Source: an uncultured Clostridia bacterium (GTDB taxonomy: Bacteria > Bacillota > Clostridia > Christensenellales > UBA1242). From it: DNA of 36,156 bases. Within the stretch, counting starts at the first letter, position 1. Each line of letters starts with the position of its first letter. The stretch lies in NCBI GenBank assembly GCA_944381145.1, contig CALWJZ010000010.1, positions 1 through 36,156 of the forward strand, written 5' to 3'. Below are positions 1 to 6,314 of the stretch, one piece after another. The position numbers and the translations under genes are program-made. Below the pieces are notes generated by a model. It saw only the letters and a list, made by a program, of their open reading frames with translations, searched no databases and was not told the origin of the DNA.

Positions 1-1023
1 TTCATCTATGTGGAATGAAGAACTTTTATTTGTCTGCATTGTTGTTAAAACCATACTACCATTTACCCAACCACCATCAGTTTTGGACAAGTGTATTGTA
101 TATTGTTGCTTTTCATAAAATATTGCTGTTATTGTTAAATTGCTTGATGGCATATTGAATGTATAAGTGCTTTGTGTTATAAGTTGATTTCCAATTTGCC
201 AACCATAAAAATAATAATTATCAGAAGCTGTTGCTGTTATTGTTACCTCAGTATCTTCTTCATAATTTCCACCACCTGTAACAGTTCCTTTTCCATTTTT
301 ATCAATTGTTAAATTATAAATATATGGAATATGTGCCCAATCAGGATAACTAAACCAACCTTGATTGTATTCAATTTCAAAATTAAATTCAGCATTTACA
401 ATGGTATTTGTATTTATGTTTCCTGAGCCCTTAAAAACAACACTTGCACCATTTTCTTTTGCTTCTATTTTTAAATAACTTAATGTGTTTATCCAGCCGT
501 CCCATAAAGGATTAAGATTTAAAGGGTTTTTTAATATGTAAACATTATTTTCTTCGTTTAAAAACATATCTTCTGTAATTTGTCTAAAATCTGCGTCAGA
601 TAAAAAAGCATTTGTGTTTATTGCTGTTTGATAACTGCACTTTCCCCAAACTGAGCTTTCTGTCCTTGTTCTATGATAAGCTTCATTATAATTATGAGAA
701 TAATACCATTCATTATACCAATTTTCTGTATTGTCGTGCAGATTGTCATTTTTATCATAAGCATAAGAGCCAACAGAATTGACTTGATATGTCAAATTAA
801 CAATTCTATGATAGTTTAATTCTTCATTATCTAAATTGCCAGTTCCTGTAATTTTAAAATTGCCAGTCCTATCTTGTATTTTTGACAATACGCTAGAAAC
901 TTCTATTTGCGTTTTTTGATTATCATTGTTATTGTTACTATTTGAGCAACCTGTAAAAACAAAGCAAAGCATTACAAGTGGAATAATAAGTAAAACACTA
1001 AGCTTTATTATTTTATTCTTCAT
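1..1023 (-). CDS. Lipoprotein with bacterial-repeat domain, C-terminus outside window
   Basis: The frame is open from the ATG at 1023 to the left edge (341 codons, no stop), so the C-terminal part is missing. A GGAGG site lies just upstream of the start. Residues 1-26 form a lipoprotein signal: basic start, hydrophobic core, lipobox FTGC with Cys26, followed by an Asn-rich linker. A Trp/Tyr/Asn-rich domain of unknown function comes next. From about residue 240 there is a segment of the bacterial repeat type (GTVTGGGNYEEDTEVTITA, then FYGWQIG, then FNMPSSNLTITAIF) as in Flg_new_2/InlB B-repeat-like extracellular proteins. It is probably anchored on the outer face of the membrane. No enzyme motif is visible. 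Whether it belongs to the mobile region or to the host is unclear. Confidence 0.85.
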   Translation of the reverse strand, partial: MKNKIIKLSVLLIIPLVMLCFVFTGCSNSNNNNDNQKTQIEVSSVLSKIQDRTGNFKITGTGNLDNEELNYHRIVNLTYQVNSVGSYAYDKNDNLHDNTENWYNEWYYSHNYNEAYHRTRTESSVWGKCSYQTAINTNAFLSDADFRQITEDMFLNEENNVYILKNPLNLNPLWDGWINTLSYLKIEAKENGASVVFKGSGNINTNTIVNAEFNFEIEYNQGWFSYPDWAHIPYIYNLTIDKNGKGTVTGGGNYEEDTEVTITATASDNYYFYGWQIGNQLITQSTYTFNMPSSNLTITAIFYEKQQYTIHLSKTDGGWVNGSMVLTTMQTNKSSSFHIDE

Positions 1024-1191
1024 TTGCAAACCTCCAATATATAATAAAGTATATCATAAATGTGTTTTTATTGCAATAGTATTTAATGTTATTAAATATT
1101 TTATTTAATATTGGATAATATTGTATTGTATGTCAAACATAGCTAATGCTCCCAAATTGATAAAATTATATACATAAGGAGCTTAGTATTT

Positions 1192-1497
1192 ATGGAATTA
1201 AAGGAAATTGTAGCAAGAATAGGAATAATCAGAACTCGTGCCAATTTGTCGGCTCGTGCTTTAAGTTTGATGATTGGAAAGAATGCAAGTTATATTCACC
1301 TATTAGAGAGTGAAAAAACAACATTTGAGCCATCTTTATCAGTTCTGCTTGATATTATAGAAGCTTGTGGCTCAACCCCTGCAGAATTCTTTTCAGAAGA
1401 TATAAATCAATATAAAATTGATAAGCAAACTTTGGACTTTCTAAAAACATTATCTCCATATCAAAAAGAAGCAATTATGAATTTATATAAAAAGTGA
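1192..1497 (+). CDS. Small XRE-family helix-turn-helix regulator
   Basis: This 101-aa protein is preceded by AAGGAG at a good distance. Residues about 8-63 form a Cro/CI-type helix-turn-helix: IRTRANLSARALSLMIG is followed by recognition-helix-like NASYIHLLESEKTTFEPSL, and LDIIEACGSTPAEFF ends the domain. The C-terminal 30 residues (SPYQKEAIMNLYKK at the end) are the short helical tail common in clostridial phage/ICE regulators. It is monocistronic, with its own terminator directly after the stop. Single-domain XRE proteins of this size usually repress or activate neighbouring mobile-element genes. The target is not evident; its upstream region lacks the GTTAC palindromes seen at 3034-3173, so it probably has a different operator. 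Confidence 0.85.
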   Translation: MELKEIVARIGIIRTRANLSARALSLMIGKNASYIHLLESEKTTFEPSLSVLLDIIEACGSTPAEFFSEDINQYKIDKQTLDFLKTLSPYQKEAIMNLYKK

Positions 1498-1541
1498 AAA
1501 TTAAGGTGTAAACATTTCTGCTTGCACCTTAATTTTTTTTA
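1498..1541 (+). terminator. Rho-independent terminator of the small XRE gene
   Basis: An 11-bp perfect stem, AAATTAAGGTG (1498-1508) with CACCTTAATTT (1525-1535), is followed by a T tract. Confidence 0.85.
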
Positions 1542-1551
1542 TTTTTTAAGT

Positions 1552-1618
1552 GTAAATAGATATAATACTATACTTATTTATACTTATTTTAAAAACAAAT
1601 AAATATAAATCTATTTAC
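1552..1618. repeat. Inverted repeat with internal tandem 10-mer, 3' of the minus operon
   Basis: GTAAATAGAT (1552-1561) and ATCTATTTAC (1609-1618) are perfect inverted arms 47 bp apart. Between them ATACTTATTT occurs twice head to tail (1570-1579, 1580-1589). The block lies between the stop of the minus-strand operon (1676) and the XRE terminator. It might end the minus transcript or be a protein-binding site of the element. There is no T tract after the arms, so a standard terminator is not obvious. Confidence 0.5.
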
Positions 1619-1675
1619 GCATATATAAAAATAAAATAATATATCATAAAAATATACTTTGTATGTGTAATTTTT

Positions 1676-2179
1676 TTAGTCGCCATCATAAATTTGTGAA
1701 TGTCTTATATAATCAACAGGGTTTGGCTTTTCCCATTCAAATTTACATAGAAATAAATCTTTTTCTTTTTCAGTTAGCGTCATTCTAAGATATTTATCAG
1801 GAAAAAATATTCCTTTTAGTTCTCGTGGAAAAGGTAGTCTTATTTGACAATCATTTTTGCCAGCCTTTTGCAGAGTTCTACGGAAAGCAGGCACTTCAGG
1901 TCTTGGCTCAATAAATGATAAATATAAGTTGTGTTTCTTTTCGTCAATGCAAAAGTAAATATCGTCTGGTGGATTTTGATTTAAAAAATGTCTTGGGAGA
2001 TTGATAAAAGTTGTTCCATTTGCAACTTTAAATAGAGAGCAAACAAAATAAGCAGGCTCATAAAAAACAAAATCCCCTTTATCATCATTATAACCACTTT
2101 TGCCATTATATTCGCATTCTTCATCTTCGACTCGCCAAAAATCCCTTGTTATTCCTAACAGCCTTTGTCCTACAAACAT
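1676..2179 (-). CDS. AbrB-like double-hairpin protein, paralogue 2 (unknown function)
   Basis: A 167-aa protein, last gene of the four-gene minus operon. Its ATG follows the TGA of the preceding gene after 1 nt, with AAGGAG 11 nt upstream, so translation is probably coupled. Residues about 54-93 (TTFINLPRHFLNQ ... DDIYFCIDEKKHNLYLSFIEP) resemble a SpoVT/AbrB swapped-hairpin half: a strand, a short helix after LP, then a beta hairpin. A second similar unit follows (QIRLPFPRELKG ... KYLRMTLTEKEKDLFLCKFEW). The upstream neighbour aligns over the same two units, so the pair arose by duplication. The acidic/Tyr-rich N-terminal 50 residues are unique to this copy. DNA binding is an inference from fold-like patterns only; no family name is certain. 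Confidence 0.75.
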   Translation of the reverse strand: MFVGQRLLGITRDFWRVEDEECEYNGKSGYNDDKGDFVFYEPAYFVCSLFKVANGTTFINLPRHFLNQNPPDDIYFCIDEKKHNLYLSFIEPRPEVPAFRRTLQKAGKNDCQIRLPFPRELKGIFFPDKYLRMTLTEKEKDLFLCKFEWEKPNPVDYIRHSQIYDGD

Positions 2180-2180
2180 A

Positions 2181-2633
2181 TCAATTTTCTCCTTTGTAAT
2201 TATATTCCTTTTTTAGCTCAGTTAAATAAGCTTCGACTTTTGCTATTTCTTCGACAACAGACTCTTTGCGTTCTTTTAAATATTTGTCCCTTAAAATTAA
2301 AGGATATTCAAATTCAATCAAATAGCTTATCTCGTCTTTTTGGGTTATAGTGATTTTTTGATTATTTTTAATAATATATTTGTTTCGTAATTGAATAGGT
2401 AAAGGGACTTTTTTATAGAAGCCAGCTCTAAAAGTTTGAGCATTCCTTTTGTAGCAATCTTTAAAAATTGGTTCAACGAGAGATAAATAAATCTTATTAT
2501 CTCTCTCATAAAAATATATTGTCTGAGAGGCTTTAAGTTCTGTATCTTTAATAAATTTTGCAGGCAGATTTATAAGTATTGTATTTCTACCTGCTTGATA
2601 GTGCATTGAAGCACTATATTTAATTTCTACCAT
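2181..2633 (-). CDS. AbrB-like double-hairpin protein, paralogue 1 with coiled-coil tail
   Basis: A 150-aa protein starting 4 nt after the stop of the small gene at 2638-2817; AAGGAG overlaps that gene's end. Residues about 17-55 (NTILINLPAKFIKDTELKA, then TIYFYERDNKIYLSLVEP) have the AbrB/MazE-type pattern beta - LP - helix - beta hairpin. Residues about 74-110 (KKVPLPIQLRNKYIIK, then KITITQKDEISYLIEFEYP) repeat the same pattern. The C-terminal 35 residues are strongly charged and heptad-like (KERKESVVEEIAKVEAYLTE), probably a coiled coil for multimerisation. It is paralogous to the next gene. It may be a transition-state-type regulator or structural DNA-binding protein of the mobile element. 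No known name is assigned. Confidence 0.75.
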   Translation of the reverse strand: MVEIKYSASMHYQAGRNTILINLPAKFIKDTELKASQTIYFYERDNKIYLSLVEPIFKDCYKRNAQTFRAGFYKKVPLPIQLRNKYIIKNNQKITITQKDEISYLIEFEYPLILRDKYLKERKESVVEEIAKVEAYLTELKKEYNYKGEN

Positions 2634-2637
2634 TTTT

Positions 2638-2817
2638 TTATCTCCTTTTTTTTAAATTTAGTTTATTTAATTCTTTTTTTGCATTCTCGCTTTTATCAAC
2701 TCTTCCTTGCAAAAATAACATATACTCTTGCAAATTATCTTGGCAAAATTGTGGAACGAGCTCATAAATTTGTAATGCAAACTCTTTTGATTTATCCTTG
2801 CTTATTTTCTGTGTCAT
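2638..2817 (-). CDS. Small hypothetical protein (59 aa)
   Basis: The frame was read by hand: ATG at 2817-2815 (MTQKISKDKSKEFALQIYEL at the start), stop TAA at 2640-2638. It overlaps the upstream gene by 26 nt and ends 4 nt before the next start, so it fits a tightly packed operon. The sequence is helical, with an amphipathic middle (LVPQFCQDNLQEYMLFLQ) and a basic C-terminus ending in KKRR. Its function is unknown. The AGGAGA at its 3' end serves as the ribosome binding site of the following gene. It is just short of a 60-aa cutoff and easily missed. No strong Shine-Dalgarno is seen for its own ATG, so it is probably translated by coupling to the upstream gene. Confidence 0.6.
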   Translation of the reverse strand: MTQKISKDKSKEFALQIYELVPQFCQDNLQEYMLFLQGRVDKSENAKKELNKLNLKKRR

Positions 2818-2974
2818 CTACTGACTTTTTAAACAGAGCCCTTTTCTTCCAAAAGTTAAGGTTATGTTGTTTAACCTTATCTTTATTTTTAGCTCTCCAA
2901 TCTTTATAGTAAGCTTTGCGAACTTCACTAATAAGATTGTCATCAGAGATGATTGTCTGATTTTCATTTTGCAT
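2792..2974 (-). CDS. Small basic phage/ICE-type protein (60 aa)
   Basis: First gene of the minus operon, with an excellent AAGGAGG site before the ATG at 2974. The core EVRKAYYKDWRAKNKDKVKQ, followed a few residues later by FWKKRA, matches a pattern common in small proteins of Firmicutes prophages and integrative elements (aromatic residues spaced in a Lys/Arg-rich helix). Its function is unknown; nucleic-acid contact is plausible from the charge. It lies downstream of a sigma-A-like promoter (3075-3103) flanked by GTTAC palindromes, so it is likely under control of the divergently encoded XRE repressor. It overlaps the next gene by 26 nt. Confidence 0.75.
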   Translation of the reverse strand: MQNENQTIISDDNLISEVRKAYYKDWRAKNKDKVKQHNLNFWKKRALFKKSVDDTENKQG

Positions 2975-3033
2975 ATTTTATACCTCCTTTTTTAGATTTT
3001 TTTTTATTTTCTTTTAATTTTCGCTTGATTATT

Positions 3034-3058
3034 GTTACTTAATGTACTATAATGTAAC
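3034..3058. promoter_or_regulatory. Operator palindrome O1 (GTTAC-N15-GTAAC)
   Basis: GTTAC at 3034-3038 and GTAAC at 3054-3058 form a spaced palindrome just downstream of the predicted start of the minus-strand transcript. It shares half-sites with O2. It is probably bound by the XRE protein at 3193. Confidence 0.55.
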
Positions 3059-3074
3059 TAATAAATCTAAAGCG

Positions 3075-3103
3075 ATTATAAAACAAAAAAAAGAAAAAAT
3101 CAA
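3075..3103 (-). promoter_or_regulatory. Sigma-A-type promoter of the minus operon
   Basis: On the minus strand the -35 is TTGATT (3103-3098), the spacer is 17 nt and the -10 is TATAAT (3080-3075). It lies between operators O1 and O2. Confidence 0.65.
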
Positions 3104-3110
3104 TACATTT

Positions 3111-3134
3111 GTTACATATTTTTAATTAAGTAAC
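3111..3134. promoter_or_regulatory. Operator palindrome O2 (GTTAC-N14-GTAAC)
   Basis: GTTAC at 3111-3115 and GTAAC at 3130-3134 sit between the two divergent promoters. A lone GTAAC half-site at 3169-3173 lies near the predicted start of the plus transcript. The repeated half-sites suggest cooperative binding by a CI-like repressor. Confidence 0.55.
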
Positions 3135-3137
3135 AAA

Positions 3138-3166
3138 TTGTAAACAAAAACTAAAAATGATTTATT
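3138..3166 (+). promoter_or_regulatory. Putative promoter of the repressor-recombinase operon
   Basis: The -35 is TTGTAA (3138-3143), with a 17-nt spacer and -10-like TTTATT (3161-3166; TATTAT at 3163 is an alternative). A GTAAC half-site overlaps the start region, consistent with autoregulation. Confidence 0.45.
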
Positions 3167-3192
3167 ATGTAACAAAAAGGAGATTTTTAAAT

Positions 3193-3747
3193 ATGGCAAA
3201 TAAAGTAACTGAAAATATTTCAAAACAAGCGCCAAAAGAACTTGGCAAGAGGCTTGCTTGGATAAGGCAAAAAAGAGGAGAAAAGCAAGAAGATGTGGCT
3301 AGTAAAGTATTAAATGTTAGTCGTATTTCTCTAGCTTATTATGAAAATGATGAGAGGACAATTCCTATTGACGCTATAAAAAAACTGGCTTTACATTATA
3401 AGGTTTCAACTGACTTTATTCTTGGGCTTTCTTCTGCAGAAACAGACGACATAACAGATAATCAAATCAGTAAATCTTTAGGCATAACAAGTCAATCTAT
3501 AAATTTAATTAGAACTGCTCACGAACTTGCAATGTGTGAAGCAAAATGGAAAGCTATTATCTCAGATAAGATTAAAAAAGGCTCTTTAACTGCAGAGGAT
3601 TTTAATGTTGGAAATGATATTGAAAGAGCTTCAAATATAATTAAAAGTATTGAAACATTAAATTATAGTCAAACAATTTTTTTAAACAAGGCTAAGGAAA
3701 TTATTGATTATATAAATGAGTATGAATTTGATGAAACAGAGGTGTAA
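3193..3747 (+). CDS. XRE/CI-like repressor of the mobile element
   Basis: The start is placed at 3193 because AAAAGGAGA lies upstream at normal spacing; the frame also opens at 3157 with no such site. The product is 184 aa. Residues about 15-70 are a classic HTH_3 domain (LGKRLAWIRQKRGEKQEDVA, NVSRISLAYYENDERTIPID, KKLALHYKVSTDFILGL). The C-terminal 110 residues are helical and of the type found in clostridial phage repressors; no peptidase (LexA/CI-S24) serine-lysine motif is seen, so control is not by RecA-type self-cleavage. It is the first gene of a two-gene operon with the serine recombinase (2-nt gap) and is divergent from the AbrB-like operon. The GTTAC operators in the shared promoter region are its probable targets. 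Confidence 0.85.
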   Translation: MANKVTENISKQAPKELGKRLAWIRQKRGEKQEDVASKVLNVSRISLAYYENDERTIPIDAIKKLALHYKVSTDFILGLSSAETDDITDNQISKSLGITSQSINLIRTAHELAMCEAKWKAIISDKIKKGSLTAEDFNVGNDIERASNIIKSIETLNYSQTIFLNKAKEIIDYINEYEFDETEV

Positions 3748-3749
3748 TA

Positions 3750-5516
3750 ATGAATGTAGTTATATACGCAAGATATTCAAGCGATAAGCAGACAGAGCAA
3801 AGTATTGAGGGACAATTAAGAGTTTGCCACGAATATGCTCAAAAGAATGGATATACTGTTATCAATGAATATATAGACAGAGCTATGACAGGAAGAAATG
3901 ACGACCGCCCAGATTTTCAAAGAATGATTGAAGATAGTAAGAAAAAGAACTTTGAGGCAGTTTTAGTTTATCAACTTGATAGATTTGCTCGTAATCGTGA
4001 AGATAGTGCTATGAACAAACACAAGCTTAAAAAGAATGGTGTAAGAGTTATTTCAGCTCGTGAGAATGTCAATAGTGGTGATGCAAGCGATATTATTTTA
4101 GAGTCCGTTTTAGAGGGTATGGCTGAATATTTTAGTAAAGAGTTATCTCAGAAAGTAAAACGAGGAATGCGACTTATGGCTGAAAAATGTCAATATACAG
4201 GCAGTCAAATAACATTTGGCTATAAGGTTGTTGATAAAAACTATGTTATAGACGAAGAAAAAGCAAGCATTGTAAAGCAAATATTTTCAATGTATGCACA
4301 AGGAAGCACAATAATAGAAATAGTTAAATATCTCAATGAAAGACACTTAAAAACAGGATATAACAAGCCATTTGGCAAAAACTCTTTAAATCACATTTTA
4401 GCTAATAAAAAGTATATTGGAGTTTACCATTATGGAGATATTGAAATAAAAGACGGAATACCAAGAATTATTGATGATGAACTATTTAATAAGGTGCAAG
4501 ATATTTTAGAGAAAAATAAAAAGCTCAGAGCAAGAACAAAAGCACACGAAGAATATTTACTAACCTCAAAACTATTTTGTGGTCATTGTAAAGCTATGAT
4601 GACTGGATATTGTGGAAGCTCTGCAAGTGGTAAAAAACATTATTATTATGCTTGCAAGAATAATGTTAAAAAACTATGTAAAAAGAAATATGCACATAAA
4701 CTTTGGATAGAAGATTTGGTTGTTAAAAAGTGTTATGAAATATTAACAGATGAAAATATCGAGATTATTGCAAGAGAATGCGTAAAAGCTTCAATGATGA
4801 ATAAAGATACCTCAATAATTAATTTGCTTAGAAAACAACTAAAAGACTATGAAAAAGAAATAAATAACCTTATGCAAGCTGTAGCTGAATGTCCTATTGA
4901 ACAAGTCAGACAAGGTTTATATAGCAAGTTAAGTGAAACAATAGAAAATAAAAAAGAGCTTGAAGCTCAACTGGCAATAGAAAGCAACAAAGTAGGCATA
5001 ATGTTAAATGAAGAACAAGTGATTTTCTTCTTAAACAAATTAAGAAAAGGCAACCCAAACGATTTACATATTCGTAGGTCATTGATTTCAACTTTTGTTG
5101 TCGCAGTATATCTTTATGATTTACCTGACGGAAACAAAAGAATAACTTACATTTTATCGGTAAATGGCACTCCAACAGAGTTGACAGAAGATATTTTAAA
5201 TGCTATTGAAAATAATTCTGTTCTTATTCCAAACACATTGGGGAGCCAATCAAACTCTATACATTATGTATGGAGTTTTTTTGTTTTTTATATTCATTGT
5301 TGGTTTATACGGGCTCGAACCTACGGTTCGGTCCTGTCGGACCCAGACCGCGACAAGTCGCTCCCGGCTTTGGCTAAAAAATTGCCACCGGCAACTTTTC
5401 TTCACGCGTCGCCCCTACTTGAGGAGCCAAATGAAGTTCAAGCAGTTTGCTTGAACTTTTTTGTTTTTAATATTAAGTTGCTAAAATTAATTATATTTGA
5501 TAAAATTAAACTATGA
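3750..5516 (+). CDS. Large serine recombinase (site-specific integrase), read-through 3' end
   Basis: Preceded by GAGGTG. The N-terminal resolvase domain (1-145) has the catalytic-serine motif YARYSSDKQ (Ser10) and the conserved YQLDRFARNRED. The recombinase domain covers about 155-260. The zinc ribbon has Cys277, Cys280, Cys302 and Cys310, and a coiled coil follows at about 355-415. This is the standard layout for integrases that insert phages and mobilisable elements at att sites. Homologous-looking sequence ends near residue 490. Beyond it the frame crosses a GGAGCCA repeat (5238), a strong terminator (5253-5284) and a GC-rich hairpin island before TGA at 5516. Residues about 500-588 are therefore probably not native; the real stop may have been separated by integration at an att site overlapping the gene's 3' end. 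Confidence 0.9.
   Translation: MNVVIYARYSSDKQTEQSIEGQLRVCHEYAQKNGYTVINEYIDRAMTGRNDDRPDFQRMIEDSKKKNFEAVLVYQLDRFARNREDSAMNKHKLKKNGVRVISARENVNSGDASDIILESVLEGMAEYFSKELSQKVKRGMRLMAEKCQYTGSQITFGYKVVDKNYVIDEEKASIVKQIFSMYAQGSTIIEIVKYLNERHLKTGYNKPFGKNSLNHILANKKYIGVYHYGDIEIKDGIPRIIDDELFNKVQDILEKNKKLRARTKAHEEYLLTSKLFCGHCKAMMTGYCGSSASGKKHYYYACKNNVKKLCKKKYAHKLWIEDLVVKKCYEILTDENIEIIARECVKASMMNKDTSIINLLRKQLKDYEKEINNLMQAVAECPIEQVRQGLYSKLSETIENKKELEAQLAIESNKVGIMLNEEQVIFFLNKLRKGNPNDLHIRRSLISTFVVAVYLYDLPDGNKRITYILSVNGTPTELTEDILNAIENNSVLIPNTLGSQSNSIHYVWSFFVFYIHCWFIRARTYGSVLSDPDRDKSLPALAKKLPPATFLHASPLLEEPNEVQAVCLNFFVFNIKLLKLIIFDKIKL
5238..5248 (+). repeat. tRNA-3'-end-like repeat, copy 1 (TTGGGGAGCCA)
   Basis: The sequence resembles an acceptor stem 3' strand, discriminator G and CCA, and is followed within 5 nt by a terminator. 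It differs from copies 2 and 3 by one base (G for A at the fourth position). It may be an att-site core inside the recombinase 3' end. Confidence 0.5.
5253..5284 (+). terminator. Terminator hairpin inside the recombinase reading frame
   Basis: ACTCTATACAT (5254-5264) pairs with ATGTATGGAGT (5266-5276) with one G-U pair, then a run of T. It lies upstream of any in-frame stop codon. Confidence 0.75.
5308..5426. other. GC-rich island of consecutive short hairpins
   Basis: This block is strikingly richer in G+C than its surroundings. It contains four perfect stems in a row: CGAACC-TAC-GGTTCG (5316-5330), GGTCC-TGTC-GGACC (5330-5343), GCGAC-AA-GTCGC (5350-5361) and TTGCC-ACC-GGCAA (5382-5394). 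No full tRNA can be folded from either strand. The peptide read through it is probably meaningless. It may be foreign DNA, a structured RNA or an integration-associated repeat. Confidence 0.6.
5418..5429 (+). repeat. tRNA-3'-end-like repeat, copy 2 (CTTGAGGAGCCA)
   Basis: Identical over 12 bp to 6301-6312. Followed by 4 nt and a terminator hairpin, as after a tRNA gene. Together with copy 3 it brackets 5430-6300. Confidence 0.6.
5434..5467 (+). terminator. Terminator after repeat copy 2
   Basis: The stem is AAGTTCAAGC (5434-5443) with GCTTGAACTT (5449-5458), a 5-nt loop, then T-rich sequence. Confidence 0.8.
5478..5506 (+). promoter_or_regulatory. Promoter of the amidohydrolase-like gene, predicted leaderless
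   Basis: TTGCTA (5478-5483), a 17-nt spacer and TAAAAT (5501-5506). The predicted +1 coincides with the ATG at 5513, and no ribosome binding site is present. Confidence 0.5.
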
Positions 5517-6151
5517 AAAACTTATCTTTTAATAAATTACATAATGATAGAAAAAAATTAATAGAAACCAATAAAAATAAAGACCATATATTATTTGTTG
5601 GCGATGGGAATATTCTTATTTCTGCCCCACATGGAGTTTCTCAAGTGAGACTTGGGAAATATAAGTATAGCGAAATAGGTTCTCTAACTACTGCATTATT
5701 TTTACATGGTGAAACAAAATGTCATCTAATAGCAAAAACAAAAAACAATAATGATGATGCAAATTTTGATGAAAAGAGCAAATACAAAGATAGTATCAAA
5801 AAATTAATACAGAAATACAATATTAAATACCTGATAGACATGCATGGTCTTTCTTCCAATAGAAATTGTGATATAAATCTTGGAACTCATATTGGGGAAA
5901 ATATCAAAAACAATTTAGACATATTTAACAGACTGCATAATTTACTAATAAGTAATGGCTTTAGTGTTTCAATTGACCAACCATTTATGGCTGGACAACA
6001 AACAATATCAGGTTCAATTAATAATGAATTTAATATTTGGACATTGCAAGTTGAAATTAATTGTACTATTACAAATAAAAAAGAAAATTTTGAACGATAT
6101 AAAAAATTATTAAACATACTGACTGGATGGCTAAAAACTATAAAACCTTAA
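5513..6151 (+). CDS. N-formylglutamate amidohydrolase-family protein
   Basis: A 212-aa protein with features of the FGase superfamily: ISAPHGVSQ (about residues 36-44), LIDMHGLSS (about 106-114) and LQVEIN near the C-terminus, giving His, Asp-His and Glu residues suited to binding one zinc ion in a carboxypeptidase-like fold. The family hydrolyses N-formyl or N-acyl amino acids, but the substrate here is unknown. The gene stands alone between two identical 12-bp repeats with terminators (5418 and 6301), so it may be cargo brought in with that segment. There is no Shine-Dalgarno; a promoter ends 6 nt before the ATG, suggesting a leaderless mRNA. Its 4-nt overlap with the recombinase frame is incidental because that frame is read-through. 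Confidence 0.7.
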   Translation: MKNLSFNKLHNDRKKLIETNKNKDHILFVGDGNILISAPHGVSQVRLGKYKYSEIGSLTTALFLHGETKCHLIAKTKNNNDDANFDEKSKYKDSIKKLIQKYNIKYLIDMHGLSSNRNCDINLGTHIGENIKNNLDIFNRLHNLLISNGFSVSIDQPFMAGQQTISGSINNEFNIWTLQVEINCTITNKKENFERYKKLLNILTGWLKTIKP

Positions 6152-6300
6152 TTTTTCAACCTTTACACTTTCAAAATTCACAAAATTTGCAAATTTTCAC
6201 ACTTGTATAGTTTTATAGTTTTAGTTGTAAAAAATGGCTATATTGTGGACTTAAATAATAATTGCATAACACTTGTGATGCGGATATGCAACAGAACGGT

Positions 6301-6312
6301 CTTGAGGAGCCA
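6301..6312 (+). repeat. tRNA-3'-end-like repeat, copy 3 (CTTGAGGAGCCA)
   Basis: Exact 12-bp copy of 5418-5429, again followed at once by a terminator. Upstream sequence cannot form a T-arm, so only a tRNA 3' fragment is present. Confidence 0.6.
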
Positions 6313-6314
6313 TA

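Noticed and set aside
1145-1160. Left att site of the recombinase element (GCTCCCAA)
   Set aside because: Only partly similar to the complement of TTGGGGAGCCA; the match is too short to claim an element border.
2679-2909. 76-aa plus-strand frame
   Set aside because: It lies opposite two packed minus-strand genes and has no ribosome binding site.
3034-3173. CRISPR-like spaced repeats
   Set aside because: Half-sites are 5 bp and arranged as palindromes; no repeat-spacer periodicity or cas gene is present anywhere in the window.
5316-5330. LexA/SOS box (CGAAC...GTTCG) in the GC island
   Set aside because: The spacing is 5 nt rather than 4, and the palindrome is one of four unrelated hairpins with no nearby promoter.
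5308-5430. A complete tRNA gene on either strand
   Set aside because: GGTTCGAG is present on the reverse strand and GGAGCCA on the forward strand, but the T-stem does not pair and no anticodon or D arm can be drawn.
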